Assembly: GCA_963750965.1 (NCBI GenBank)
Contig: CAVVSK010000011.1
Span: 62,001-126,000 of the forward strand
Direction: 5' to 3'
DNA from: CANKHA01 sp963750965
Lineage (GTDB): Bacteria; Pseudomonadota; Alphaproteobacteria; Rhizobiales; Xanthobacteraceae
Length of the DNA: 64,000 nucleotides
Shown here: positions 53,353-61,064 of the stretch, piece by piece
How the letters are laid out: every line of letters begins with the position of its first letter
Numbering within the stretch: the first letter of the stretch is position 1
The notes under the pieces: model-generated
Databases searched by the model: none
What the model was told of the DNA's origin: nothing
What the model saw: only the letters and a program-made list of their open reading frames with translations
Translations under genes and position numbers: made by a program

Positions 53353-54471
53353 ATGCGGAAAAGCACGACGTTCGCGCTGGCGCTCGGTTTCAGCGCGATG
53401 CTGGCAGGAACTGCCGGCGCGCAGATCAAGATAGGTGTGGGCGGACCATTCACTGGTCCGAACGCCTCGTTCGGCGCGCAGATCAAGCAAGGCGCCGATC
53501 AGGCGATCGAAGACATCAATGCTAAGGGAGGAATCCAGGGCCAGAAGATAACGACGACCTATGGCGATGACGTTTCTGATCCGAAACAGGGAGTGTCTGT
53601 GGCCAATAATTTTGCCGCCGACCGCGTGAAATTCGTCGTCGGACACTTCAACTCCGGCGTCACCATCCCGGCTTCCGAAGTCTATCAGGAAAACGGCATT
53701 CTCGACATCACGCCCGCCGCCACCAATCCGAAGCTTACCGAGCGTAACATGTGGAACGTTTTCCGCACCTGCGGACGTGATGACCAGCAGGGCCCGGTCG
53801 CCGGCCAATACATTGTGAAAAACTACAAAGGCAAGAAGATCGCCATCGTCCATGACAAGACAACTTACGGACAGGGCCTTGCCGACGAGATGAAAAAGAC
53901 AATCAACAAGGGCGGCCTGAAGGAAGTTCTCTATGAAGGCGTCAACACCGGCGAGAAGGATTATTCGGCGCTCGTTTCCAAGATCAAACAAACCGGCGCC
54001 GATCTGGTCTATTTCGGCGGTCTCTACACCGAAGGCGGCCTGATCGTGCGGCAGATGCGCGACCAGGGCGTGAAGGCGCCGATGATGGGCGGCGATGGCC
54101 TTGCTTCCGACGAGTTCGCGGCGATCGGCGGACCCGGCGTGGAGGGCACGTTGATGACCTTCGGCCCCGATGCACGCAATCGTCCCGAGGCAAAAGAAGT
54201 GGTGGATAAATTCCGCGCGAAGAAATTCGAGCCGGAAGCTTACACGCTCTACAGCTACGCCGCCGTGGAAGTGCTCAAGCAGGCGGCGGACGCCGCCAAG
54301 TCGGTGGATCCGAAGAAAGTGGCGGAGCAGATCAAGACGGGCCAGAAATTCAAGACCGTGATCGGCGAACTGTCCTACAACAAGAAGGGCGACATCACGC
54401 GCCTCGATTACGTTGTCTACCGCTGGCAGAAGGATCCGAGCGGCAAGGTCACCTATCTCGAGATCAAGTAA
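53353..54471 (+). CDS. livK: Branched-chain amino acid ABC transporter binding protein (LivK-like)
   Basis: Periplasmic type I binding protein of 372 residues. The ATG follows GGGAGGC, and the signal peptide is MRKSTTFALALGFSAMLAGT with cleavage after AGA. The mature protein has the LivK front IKIGVGGPFTGPNASFGAQIKQGADQAIEDINAKGGI, then VVGHFNSGVTIPASEVYQENGILDITPAATNPKLTER and FRTCGRDDQQG, the amino-acid pocket. No livHMGF genes are adjacent, so it probably uses membrane subunits encoded elsewhere. The ligand could be branched-chain amino acids or a related carboxylate or amide. A terminator-like hairpin follows the stop. Confidence 0.92.
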   Translation: MRKSTTFALALGFSAMLAGTAGAQIKIGVGGPFTGPNASFGAQIKQGADQAIEDINAKGGIQGQKITTTYGDDVSDPKQGVSVANNFAADRVKFVVGHFNSGVTIPASEVYQENGILDITPAATNPKLTERNMWNVFRTCGRDDQQGPVAGQYIVKNYKGKKIAIVHDKTTYGQGLADEMKKTINKGGLKEVLYEGVNTGEKDYSALVSKIKQTGADLVYFGGLYTEGGLIVRQMRDQGVKAPMMGGDGLASDEFAAIGGPGVEGTLMTFGPDARNRPEAKEVVDKFRAKKFEPEAYTLYSYAAVEVLKQAADAAKSVDPKKVAEQIKTGQKFKTVIGELSYNKKGDITRLDYVVYRWQKDPSGKVTYLEIK

Positions 54472-54494
54472 GGCTTGTTAGCTGCTACGCCACG

Positions 54495-54523
54495 ACGGAG
54501 CCCGGGACATCCCCGGGTTCCGT
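54495..54523 (+). terminator. Terminator-like hairpin after the livK-like gene
   Basis: ACGGAGCCCGGG pairs with CCCGGGTTCCGT, 12 bp with one G-U pair. It lies 24 bp after the stop. The T tract is weak, so it may be a mRNA-stabilising hairpin instead. Confidence 0.5.
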
Positions 54524-54677
54524 TGTGCCAGCCAGGAAGCCTGAATCGGCTCTCATATCAAGGCTTTGGACGTTTTTATCGACCCTCGACGCCGCCCCCG
54601 GGAAAGGGTAGCGTCGGACCGGTCTGATCGGTCGCACCGCCGCGCCGCAGGCGCTGCTATTCGGAATAGGGTGTGCC

Positions 54678-55694
54678 GTGAATCGCGTGAGCGTCGTTTT
54701 CATCGCTGCTGCTGCGTTGCTGGCGTCCGCCGGCCCGATGCATGCCCAAACGTTGAAGAAAGTAATCGAGCGCGGCGCGCTGGTTTGCGGGGTGACGCAG
54801 GGCCTACCTGGCTTCTCCAGTCCCGATGACAAAGGCAACTGGACCGGTTTCGACGTCGATTTCTGCCGGGCCATGGCCGCGGCGATTTTCAACGACGCGA
54901 CCAAGGTCAAGTTCACGCCGCTCGCGGCTAAAGATCGCTTTACCGCCTTGCAATCCGGCGAGATCGACGTACTGGCGCGCGTCACCAGCTGGACCCTGTC
55001 GCGCGACACCGCTCTCGGTTTCAATTTCGCCGCGGTCACTTATTACGACGGCCAGGGCTTCCTGATCCGCAAATCGTTGAAGGTGAATTCCGCACTGGAA
55101 CTCAACGGCGCATCGATTTGCACGCAGACCGGCACCACATCGGAGCTCAATCTTTCTGACTTCTTCCGCACGCACAAAATCAAATATGAGCTTGTTGCCT
55201 TCGCTACCGCCGACGAGGTGGTGAAGGCCTATGACACCGGACGCTGCGATGTTTTCTCCACCGACCTGTCGCAGCTCTATGCCGAGCGGCTGAAGCTGAC
55301 CAACCCGAACGAGCACACTATCCTGCCGGAGATCATCTCCAAGGAACCGCTGGCGCCGGTGGTCCGTCATGGCGACGACCAATGGCTCGACATCGCACGC
55401 TGGACGCATTTCGCCATGATCAATGCGGAGGAGTTGGGCGTCAGCTCAAAGAATATCGGAGATGCGCTGAAGTCCGACCGGCCCGAGGTGATGCGGCTGG
55501 TCGGCACTGAAGGCAGTTTCGGCGAGCAGCTAGGTCTATCGAAGGCTTGGGCGGAGCGCATCATCCGGCTGGTTGGGAATTATGCTGAGGTCTTCGACCG
55601 CAACCTGGGCCTCGGCTCGCGGCTCGCCATTGCGCGTGGCGTCAACAACCTCTGGAACAAGGGCGGCATCCAATACGCGCCGCCCATTCGCTGA
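54678..55694 (+). CDS. aapJ: General L-amino acid ABC transporter binding protein (AapJ-like)
   Basis: Periplasmic type II binding protein of 338 residues. The GTG start opens a signal peptide ending GPMHAQ. AapJ-type features are clear: TLKKVIERGALVCGVTQGLPGFSSPDDKGNWTGFDVDFCRA (about residues 25-65), FTALQSGEIDVLARVTSWTLSRDTALGFNFAAVTYYDGQGFLIRK, and CDVFSTDLSQLYAERLKL with the C-terminal NLGLGSRLAIARGVNNLWNKGGIQYAPPIR. The rhizobial Aap system carries several amino acids in and out. Its permease and ATPase genes (aapQMP) are not present here. An upstream in-frame GTG three codons later is an equal start candidate. Confidence 0.92.
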   Translation: MNRVSVVFIAAAALLASAGPMHAQTLKKVIERGALVCGVTQGLPGFSSPDDKGNWTGFDVDFCRAMAAAIFNDATKVKFTPLAAKDRFTALQSGEIDVLARVTSWTLSRDTALGFNFAAVTYYDGQGFLIRKSLKVNSALELNGASICTQTGTTSELNLSDFFRTHKIKYELVAFATADEVVKAYDTGRCDVFSTDLSQLYAERLKLTNPNEHTILPEIISKEPLAPVVRHGDDQWLDIARWTHFAMINAEELGVSSKNIGDALKSDRPEVMRLVGTEGSFGEQLGLSKAWAERIIRLVGNYAEVFDRNLGLGSRLAIARGVNNLWNKGGIQYAPPIR

Positions 55695-55775
55695 GGGACA
55701 TCCCAGCCGCTGTCAGGAAATTTTCATTAGGACGCCTGTCAGAGTTGGCACTTCGTCAGAGTCCGCGCAGACAGT

Positions 55776-55805
55776 AAAAAGGTCCCGGGGCGGCGCCCCG
55801 GGACC
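55776..55805 (-). terminator. Terminator of the small secreted-protein gene
   Basis: GGTCCCGGGGC and GCCCCGGGACC form a near-perfect stem, and on the minus strand TTTTTACTG follows. It lies just after the stop of the small gene. Confidence 0.85.
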
Positions 55806-55817
55806 GTTCTCGACTAC

Positions 55818-56111
55818 TTATTGTCGCCGCTCGATACGCCCGGTCTTCTCAGGGGGACCGCTGCCTCCGGCGCTCTCCTTGGTCGGATCCTTCTTGCTAG
55901 ATTCCGAAGCGGCACCCGTGGTTGCCGCGCGCGGCTGGGCCTGCCCCTGCCCCATCGCACCCTTGCCCTCGCTCGGGTCTTTAGCCAACTCCTTTGCACT
56001 GCTGGCCTTCGGTTCACCGCTCGACTCGCTGCCCGCAGTTTGGCCGCCCTGTGCGAAAACCGGGCCCGTTAGCAAGGCCAAAACCGCAGCCGTCGTCATG
56101 AATGTTTTCAT
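55818..56111 (-). CDS. Small secreted, disordered protein
   Basis: A 97-residue protein of no family that I recognise. The ATG follows AGGAGAT at good spacing. A signal peptide is evident (TTAAVLALLTGPVFAQG, cleavage after about residue 20). The mature 77 residues are Gly, Ser, Lys, Glu and Pro with almost no hydrophobic residues, so the protein is probably unstructured in the periplasm, or secreted. Its own strong terminator and clear ribosome site support a real gene. The 275 bp upstream (56112-56385) hold no other gene, only a CGGGGGTCACCCCCG hairpin near 56293. Confidence 0.75.
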   Translation of the reverse strand: MKTFMTTAAVLALLTGPVFAQGGQTAGSESSGEPKASSAKELAKDPSEGKGAMGQGQAQPRAATTGAASESSKKDPTKESAGGSGPPEKTGRIERRQ

Positions 56112-56385
56112 CAGATATCTCCTGTTAAATTTGCTATGCTTGGTGGTGCCTCAGTTCTCCCTTCCGATTGTCAACGCCCAACCCATGGCCGAAGTTTCAC
56201 GCTTCAGCTCAAGCGTGCTGACCGTTCCATCGCGGTTCCATAAGTCAACGTCCGACCAGGGGTCGAGGTTTCAGCGCAATACCTCCGCATCGGGGGTCAC
56301 CCCCGCAATGGGCGCGTCACAAAAGGGCGAATTTTAAAAAAGTTCCGGGATTGGAAACTTGCCTGTTAGTCGATTTCGAGGGCGG

Positions 56386-57390
56386 TCAATAGGTGGACTT
56401 CAGCCGCAGATGATCGAGCCGGTTAGCCGATCGAACCTCGATCCGTCGCTTTTGGTTTTCCTGTATGACGTCTATCGGGATAATCGCGCCGGCCGCCCCG
56501 CGCGCCCAAACGCCGCGGTAAAATTCGCTCAGCGTTGCTGTTTCTTTCCCCGCCACGCCGACAATGACGTCGCCTTTGCGCAGACCCGCTAACTGCGCAG
56601 GACCACCTTGCGTCACGCGTTGGACTTCCAGCTTGCCGTTTTTCGGCTCCGCGCTGACGCCAAGCCATGGACGTCGCGGCCCGGTCACCTGGCCGGCCGA
56701 CGTGAGATCGGCAAGGATAGGCCGGAGCATGTCGATCGGAACGAACATATTTCCGGCGACAGCGCTGCCGTCACCGACCGCGTCGCCCACGATCAGCGAG
56801 CCGATGCCGATCAGCTTGCCTTCTCGATTAATGAGAGCCGCACCGCTCCATTCCGGATGCGGCGGCGAGGTAAAGATCGCCCGGTCGAGCAGATATTCCC
56901 AGCTCCCGGCAAATTCCCGCACCGCGGCTATATGTGCCGGCAACACCATGCTGGGGCCGCCGGAACTGGCAATCAGGACTGCATCGCCCTTTTTCAGGTC
57001 AGCCGCCGTGCCGAGCGTCATCGGACGGACTTTCAGCGGCACCATCGCGCGTAGAAGGCCGAAGCCGGTCTCGTGGTCGTATCCCACAACGCTGGCCGGT
57101 AGCGTGCGCCCGTCATCGAGCATGACTTCCGCGGCATGAGCTTCCACCATGAGATAGCCGATGGTGAGCACGAGCCCGCTGTCGTCGATGACGATACCGG
57201 AACCCTCGCGTTCGCGGCCGAGATTTTCCGTCGTGCGCGCATCCGGATTGATGAAAGTCTTCACCCCGACGACGCCGGAAATCAGTTCCTGCAGCGAGGG
57301 CGATTGCGCTCGCGCGTCTTTGATGGCGGCGACCGACAGAACCGCGGCCAGCAGCATCAGCTGAAGAAAATTCTCGCAGCGAAAGAACAT
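56386..57390 (-). CDS. HtrA-like PDZ protein with degraded catalytic triad
   Basis: A 334-residue secreted protein with an S1C trypsin-like domain and one PDZ domain. The signal peptide ends KDARAQ. The protease fold is traceable: GSGIVIDDSGLVLTIGYLMVEA aligns with the HtrA segment ending TNNHVV, but the catalytic His is Tyr79; VVGYDHETGFGLLRA aligns with the DPKTDLAVL segment, but the Asp is Gly109; the Ser survives as Ser182 in EWSGAALINREGK, where GNSGG would be expected. The PDZ part covers about 235-320 (RRPWLGVSAEP, GGPAQLAGLRKGDVIVGVAGK). So it is probably not a protease but a binding or scaffolding protein. It may interact with envelope partners. Confidence 0.88.
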   Translation of the reverse strand: MFFRCENFLQLMLLAAVLSVAAIKDARAQSPSLQELISGVVGVKTFINPDARTTENLGREREGSGIVIDDSGLVLTIGYLMVEAHAAEVMLDDGRTLPASVVGYDHETGFGLLRAMVPLKVRPMTLGTAADLKKGDAVLIASSGGPSMVLPAHIAAVREFAGSWEYLLDRAIFTSPPHPEWSGAALINREGKLIGIGSLIVGDAVGDGSAVAGNMFVPIDMLRPILADLTSAGQVTGPRRPWLGVSAEPKNGKLEVQRVTQGGPAQLAGLRKGDVIVGVAGKETATLSEFYRGVWARGAAGAIIPIDVIQENQKRRIEVRSANRLDHLRLKSTY

Positions 57391-57565
57391 GCGAAACGCT
57401 CCGGCAGCCGGCGATTATAGCCGAGACCGCTTTTGGGTATATAGCTTCCGCGCTGCCACCGCGCCCCCAGATCACGCGCACCACATAGCCTTGGCCTGAG
57501 TGTATTTCAGTCCGGCGGCACGATGCCGGCCACGCCAGAAAGTTCGCGAATGGATTTGAACCAGA
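57391..57565. other. Non-coding upstream region of the HtrA-like gene
   Basis: No gene seen. It should contain the leftward promoter of the HtrA-like gene, but I cannot pick out a convincing -35/-10 pair. Confidence 0.4.
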
Positions 57566-57745
57566 ATGGCGATCGCCGCCGCGAGCCGCTTCTGGCGGCA
57601 TCTGCCCGGCCATGACCTGCGGCTTGAATTGAGCCATGCCGAGTACGACCCCATCTTTGCCTGGCAGGATATTTCGCGTCTGCGAATGTGGGGCCTCGCA
57701 AGAGGGGGGCTTGACCCGACGCGCGGCAACCGTCGTGATGGCTAA
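57566..57745 (+). CDS. Possible 59-residue small protein
   Basis: An ATG-to-TAA frame between the HtrA-like and moeB-like genes. Codon third positions are mostly G or C, as in real genes of this window, and the product (with RLELSHAEYDPIFAWQDISR) has a normal composition with three Trp. A stop directly upstream fixes the start, but no ribosome site is visible. It may equally be a remnant of a larger gene. I recognise no family. Confidence 0.3.
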   Translation: MAIAAASRFWRHLPGHDLRLELSHAEYDPIFAWQDISRLRMWGLARGGLDPTRGNRRDG

Positions 57746-57772
57746 CCCGTTGGGACCGGAGACAAATTGACG

Positions 57773-58573
57773 ATGCTCACGTCTGAAGAACTGGAGCGCT
57801 ATGCGCGCCATATCGTGCTGCGCGAGGTGGGCGGGCCGGGGCAAAGCGCGCTCAAAAGCGCGCGGGTGTTGGTGATCGGCGCGGGCGGCCTCGGCGCACC
57901 GGTGCTGCTCTACCTCGCCGCCGCGGGCGTCGGCACGCTCGGAATCGTCGACGACGATACCGTGTCGCTTTCCAATCTTCAGCGGCAAGTTATCCATGCC
58001 ACACCTGATATCGGACGGCACAAAGTGGAGAGCGCATCGGATGTGATCCGCCGCCTTAACCCGCATGTGAGCATCGAGACACACCCCACCCGGCTCGGAG
58101 CTGACAATGCAATCGATCTCATCAGCCGCTATGACATCGTGGCCGACGGATCGGACAATTTTGCCACCCGCTATCTCGTCTCTGATGCCTGCTATTTCGC
58201 GCAGCGGCCCTTGGTCACCGCAGCCGTTGGCCCGTTCGACGGCACGCTCACGACACTGCGCCCTCACGAGGTCGGTCCCGACGGCAAACCGAATCCGAGC
58301 TATCGCTGCCTCTTTCCCGAGCCGCCGCCGGCGGGCACGGTGCCGGCCTGTGCGGAAGCCGGCATCCTCGGTGCGCTTCCGGGCGTGCTCGGCTCGCTCA
58401 TGGCCTTTGAGGTGATCCGCGAGATCGTGAAATTCGGCGAGGGGCTAGTCGGACGCCTGCTGATGATCGACGCGTTGGCAATGCGATTCGAGACGCTGAG
58501 CTACGCGTGGGACCCCGCCAATCCGCTTTCCGGAGAGAAACCGACAATCAAGGCCCTGGTCGGCAATCCATAA
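57773..58573 (+). CDS. moeB: MoeB/ThiF family adenylyltransferase lacking zinc cysteines
   Basis: E1-like enzyme that adenylates the C-terminal glycine of a ubiquitin-fold sulfur carrier such as MoaD or ThiS. The 266-residue protein shows the nucleotide loop VLVIGAGGLGAPVLLYLAAAG (about residues 32-52), the SNLQRQVIH arginine finger segment, the metal Asp in VADGSDNFATRYLVSDAC, and the CAEAGILGALPGVLGSLMAFEV region with the candidate catalytic Cys. In typical MoeB two CxxC pairs bind zinc; here the first reads PSYRC with one Cys, and the C-terminal pair is replaced by DPANPLSGEKPT. ATG at 57773 or TTG at 57767 could start it. Partner carriers are not adjacent. Confidence 0.88.
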   Translation: MLTSEELERYARHIVLREVGGPGQSALKSARVLVIGAGGLGAPVLLYLAAAGVGTLGIVDDDTVSLSNLQRQVIHATPDIGRHKVESASDVIRRLNPHVSIETHPTRLGADNAIDLISRYDIVADGSDNFATRYLVSDACYFAQRPLVTAAVGPFDGTLTTLRPHEVGPDGKPNPSYRCLFPEPPPAGTVPACAEAGILGALPGVLGSLMAFEVIREIVKFGEGLVGRLLMIDALAMRFETLSYAWDPANPLSGEKPTIKALVGNP

Positions 58574-58702
58574 CCCACCGGCAAGCCGCCACCTGTTCCC
58601 TTTTTTGGCGGTCGTGCCAGAATGACTCGCCCGAGGAGCCAGCTTAGCAACGCGCCTGAGAGCGCGAGCCACTCGGCTAAGGTGTCAGGGAGAGAGGTAT
58701 TC

Positions 58703-59203
58703 ATGGACTTCAGCCTCTACGACTACATTTCCGTCAATACCTTCTGGACCATCCTTTTCATCATCCATGCATTGTTTGCCGTCGCTCTGCTCGGAGCGTT
58801 GACGCACCAAGCCGTGTCCGTCTTGATGCCAGTGCGCCAGCCGGCGGGAGGTTTCATGACGCGCTTTCGCGCGGTACAGGGAGCCGGCTATGCCACAGCC
58901 ATCTGCGTGCTGTGGGTGATCACTTTCCTGATGGGCGCGTGGATCTACGTCAAGTATCGCGTCGCGATCCGCATCCCGCTGGAGCGAGCAGGTTTTTGGA
59001 AGACGCAGGGTTTCTTCGAATTGAAGGAGCACCTCGCAACCCTCGGACTCGGACTGCTTCCCGCCTATTGGTATCTCTGGAAAAACAAGTCACCGGAGTA
59101 TGAGAGCGCGCGCAAATGGGTAACCGTGGTGCTGGCCGTGTTCTGCTGGTTCGTTTTCCTGGTCGGGCACGTGGTCAACAATACGCGGGGCTTCGGATCA
59201 TGA
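58703..59203 (+). CDS. Four-helix membrane protein, possibly heme-binding
   Basis: A 166-residue inner-membrane protein of no family that I can name. I use the ATG at 58703 after AGAGAGG. Hydrophobic helices lie near residues 13-36, 60-83, 107-124 and 139-159. Histidines fall at helix faces or ends: IIHALF and LTHQ in helix 1, KEHLATLG at the start of helix 3 and VGHVVNN at the end of helix 4. Four such His in four helices is the pattern of diheme cytochrome b-type proteins, though no motif proves it. The last four bases overlap the next gene (ATGA). It leads a four-gene operon. Confidence 0.75.
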   Translation: MDFSLYDYISVNTFWTILFIIHALFAVALLGALTHQAVSVLMPVRQPAGGFMTRFRAVQGAGYATAICVLWVITFLMGAWIYVKYRVAIRIPLERAGFWKTQGFFELKEHLATLGLGLLPAYWYLWKNKSPEYESARKWVTVVLAVFCWFVFLVGHVVNNTRGFGS

Positions 59204-59559
59204 GGACGAAAACCCTCGCCTCGTCGGAGAAGTTCAGGACATTCGCGCTGGTGTTTTCGTTGACAGCGGTTGTGGTCTACGTGCTGTGCGACCTGCTGAA
59301 GCTGCCGCTGTTTACGTATCATCCGGCAACCGGTCGCCTGGAATGGGGATACGCACTGCCCCGGCGTAACGAAGGGCCCGTGATGTACTGGTACGGCTGG
59401 ATCTTGACCACCCTGATCGCCGCATCGGCAATGGGGTTGCTCGCAACTTTGCTGCCGGAAAGAATAACCAGGAGAGTTCCGCTGTTTGCCTTATGGCTGC
59501 TGCCAATCCTGGCGGTTCCCATTATGGCCTATACGCTGATGTCGTTCTGGACCAGGTAG
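59200..59559 (+). CDS. Three-helix membrane protein of unknown function
   Basis: A 119-residue inner-membrane protein, start ATG at 59200 overlapping the previous stop. Helices lie at about 14-35 (FALVFSLTAVVVYVLCDLL), 61-83 (MYWYGWILTTLIAASAMGLLATLL) and 92-113 (LFALWLLPILAVPIMAYTLMSFW). A periplasmic or cytoplasmic loop between the first two (YHPATGRLEWGYALPRRNEG) carries conserved-looking charged residues. It has no His pair, so it may be a structural partner of the upstream protein. I recognise no family. Confidence 0.72.
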   Translation: MRTKTLASSEKFRTFALVFSLTAVVVYVLCDLLKLPLFTYHPATGRLEWGYALPRRNEGPVMYWYGWILTTLIAASAMGLLATLLPERITRRVPLFALWLLPILAVPIMAYTLMSFWTR

Positions 59560-59615
59560 CGGCCTGCTGCGGGTGGTCATAAGATGCTCTGCGCGCCGCA
59601 CTCGGAAACGGAGGC

Positions 59616-60017
59616 ATGATGAAACGTCGCAATGCTGGCATCGCGGGTGTGACGATGGTCTGTCTGGCTTTTCTCATACCGTTCACGGCATGGGCGGGTG
59701 GTGAGCTGGCGGACGATGATCACCACGACGAGGGAGACACCACCAAAGGTCCCTACGGCTTCGTCAAGGATACTCGCGGCTCTCCCATCCCGGAGGCGAC
59801 GGTGACAGTGGATATCAAGAATCGCGGACAACTCGTGACGCAGACCAATATTCTCGGCGCCTATAAGATCCCCGCCTTCGGTATAGAGATAAAGGTCGAA
59901 GACGTGGCGATCAGCTGCAAGAAGGATGGTTACAAACAGATCAGCGTTGTGCACCGGGAAGGGCTGAACGATCCAAGCGGCGCCTTTGAGGTCGAGTGCA
60001 CGCTGCAGAAGCAATAA
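59616..60017 (+). CDS. Secreted carboxypeptidase-regulatory-like domain protein
   Basis: A 133-residue periplasmic protein. The ATG follows GGAGG. A signal peptide (GVTMVCLAFLIPFTAWAGG) is followed by a short acidic/His segment (DDDHHDEGD, about residues 34-42), then one beta-sandwich module of the carboxypeptidase-regulatory-like/CNA-B type: YGFVKDTRGSPIPEATVTVDI, then LGAYKIPAFG and a final strand. It contains two Cys (ISCKKDG and VECTLQ), able to form a disulfide. The HHD cluster might bind metal. It lies 56 bp after the small membrane protein. Confidence 0.78.
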   Translation: MMKRRNAGIAGVTMVCLAFLIPFTAWAGGELADDDHHDEGDTTKGPYGFVKDTRGSPIPEATVTVDIKNRGQLVTQTNILGAYKIPAFGIEIKVEDVAISCKKDGYKQISVVHREGLNDPSGAFEVECTLQKQ

Positions 60018-60038
60018 ACGGCCGAGCAGGGGCGCCTG

Positions 60039-61022
60039 ATGGTGTTGCGCAGTTTCATCGCCCTGCTGATCTATTTTTCAGCCATTCACAGCGCCAGCAG
60101 CGAAGGGATCCGGCTGCGCTATGCGCAGGCCTATTCAGCACTGCGGACAATTTTCGCCCTGCCCCTGTTTGTCGCCGAGCGCGAAGGATTCTTCGTGCGC
60201 GAAGGCTTGGATTTCAGCATGGTGCCCGTCTCCGGGGGCGGCGAGCAGTTGGTTGCAGCCTTGCACAATGGGTCAGCCGACATTGCGCATGTCGCGACCG
60301 CCTTCCTCATTCAGTCGGCGCTGGGTGGGTCTGACGCCGTTGCCATCCTCGCCGAATTCAACAATCCGGTTTACAGCCTGATCGCCAAGCCGGAGATCAG
60401 GACCTACGCCGACCTGAAGGGCAAGCTTGTTGGCGTCGCGGCGGAAAACGGCTCGATCACTCTTTCCATCCGCAAACTCCTGAGCCTCAACGGCGTTCGC
60501 CGCGAGGACTTCCGTGCCCGTTTTGTCGATGGAACGCCGGACCGTCTGATCTGCCTGACCAAAGGCGACTGCGACGCGGTCCCGCTCGGTCAGCCGCATG
60601 ATTTCCTTGCATTACGACGCGGCTATCAGCTGATCGGACTATCGACCGATGCGGTGCCGGAATATCTCTATACGGTGACCGTGGCACGGCGCTCCTGGGC
60701 GGAAGCCAATCAGGACAAGCTGGTGCGCTACGCCCGCGCAATGGCCGCGGCGTTTAAATATATCCGCGATCCGAAAAATCGCGCCAATGTGGTGAAGACG
60801 ATCGTCGACACCACCGGCTTTGCCGAGGAAAACGCCAAGCTCACGCTTGAGCTTTACTTCGAGCCGGAGCGCAATGTGCTGCCGCAGGCCGGCGAGATCA
60901 GCATCAAAGGCATGGAGCAGGTCATCGCGTTGATGGGGGAAGGCGGAATTCTCAAGCCCCCGCTGCCCTCGCCTGAACGCTTCATCGACCTGCGCTATCT
61001 GCAAGCCGCCGGGATTCAGTAG
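60039..61022 (+). CDS. NMT1-like periplasmic binding protein of the four-gene operon
   Basis: A 327-residue binding protein of the NMT1/ThiY/SsuA group. The ATG at 60039 follows AGGGG. The signal peptide is MVLRSFIALLIYFSAIHSAS. The mature part has LRYAQAYSALRTIFALPLFVAEREGFFVREGLDFSMVPVSGGGEQLV (about residues 25-72), GSADIAHVATAFLIQSALGG, and YADLKGKLVGVAAENGSITLSIRKLLSLNGV, with FVDGTPDRLICLTKGDCDAVPLGQP. It lies 21 bp after the beta-sandwich gene. No ABC permease or ATPase is nearby, so either it borrows them or it delivers its ligand to the operon's own membrane proteins. Confidence 0.85.
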   Translation: MVLRSFIALLIYFSAIHSASSEGIRLRYAQAYSALRTIFALPLFVAEREGFFVREGLDFSMVPVSGGGEQLVAALHNGSADIAHVATAFLIQSALGGSDAVAILAEFNNPVYSLIAKPEIRTYADLKGKLVGVAAENGSITLSIRKLLSLNGVRREDFRARFVDGTPDRLICLTKGDCDAVPLGQPHDFLALRRGYQLIGLSTDAVPEYLYTVTVARRSWAEANQDKLVRYARAMAAAFKYIRDPKNRANVVKTIVDTTGFAEENAKLTLELYFEPERNVLPQAGEISIKGMEQVIALMGEGGILKPPLPSPERFIDLRYLQAAGIQ

Positions 61023-61064
61023 TCAATAAGCCAAGAGCTTTACGACTATCACCCACGCTGCTGC

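Noticed and set aside
56215..56300. GGAAC-like boxes that might be EcfG general-stress promoters
   Set aside because: On either strand the spacing to a CGTT-like box is wrong, so the match is not convincing.
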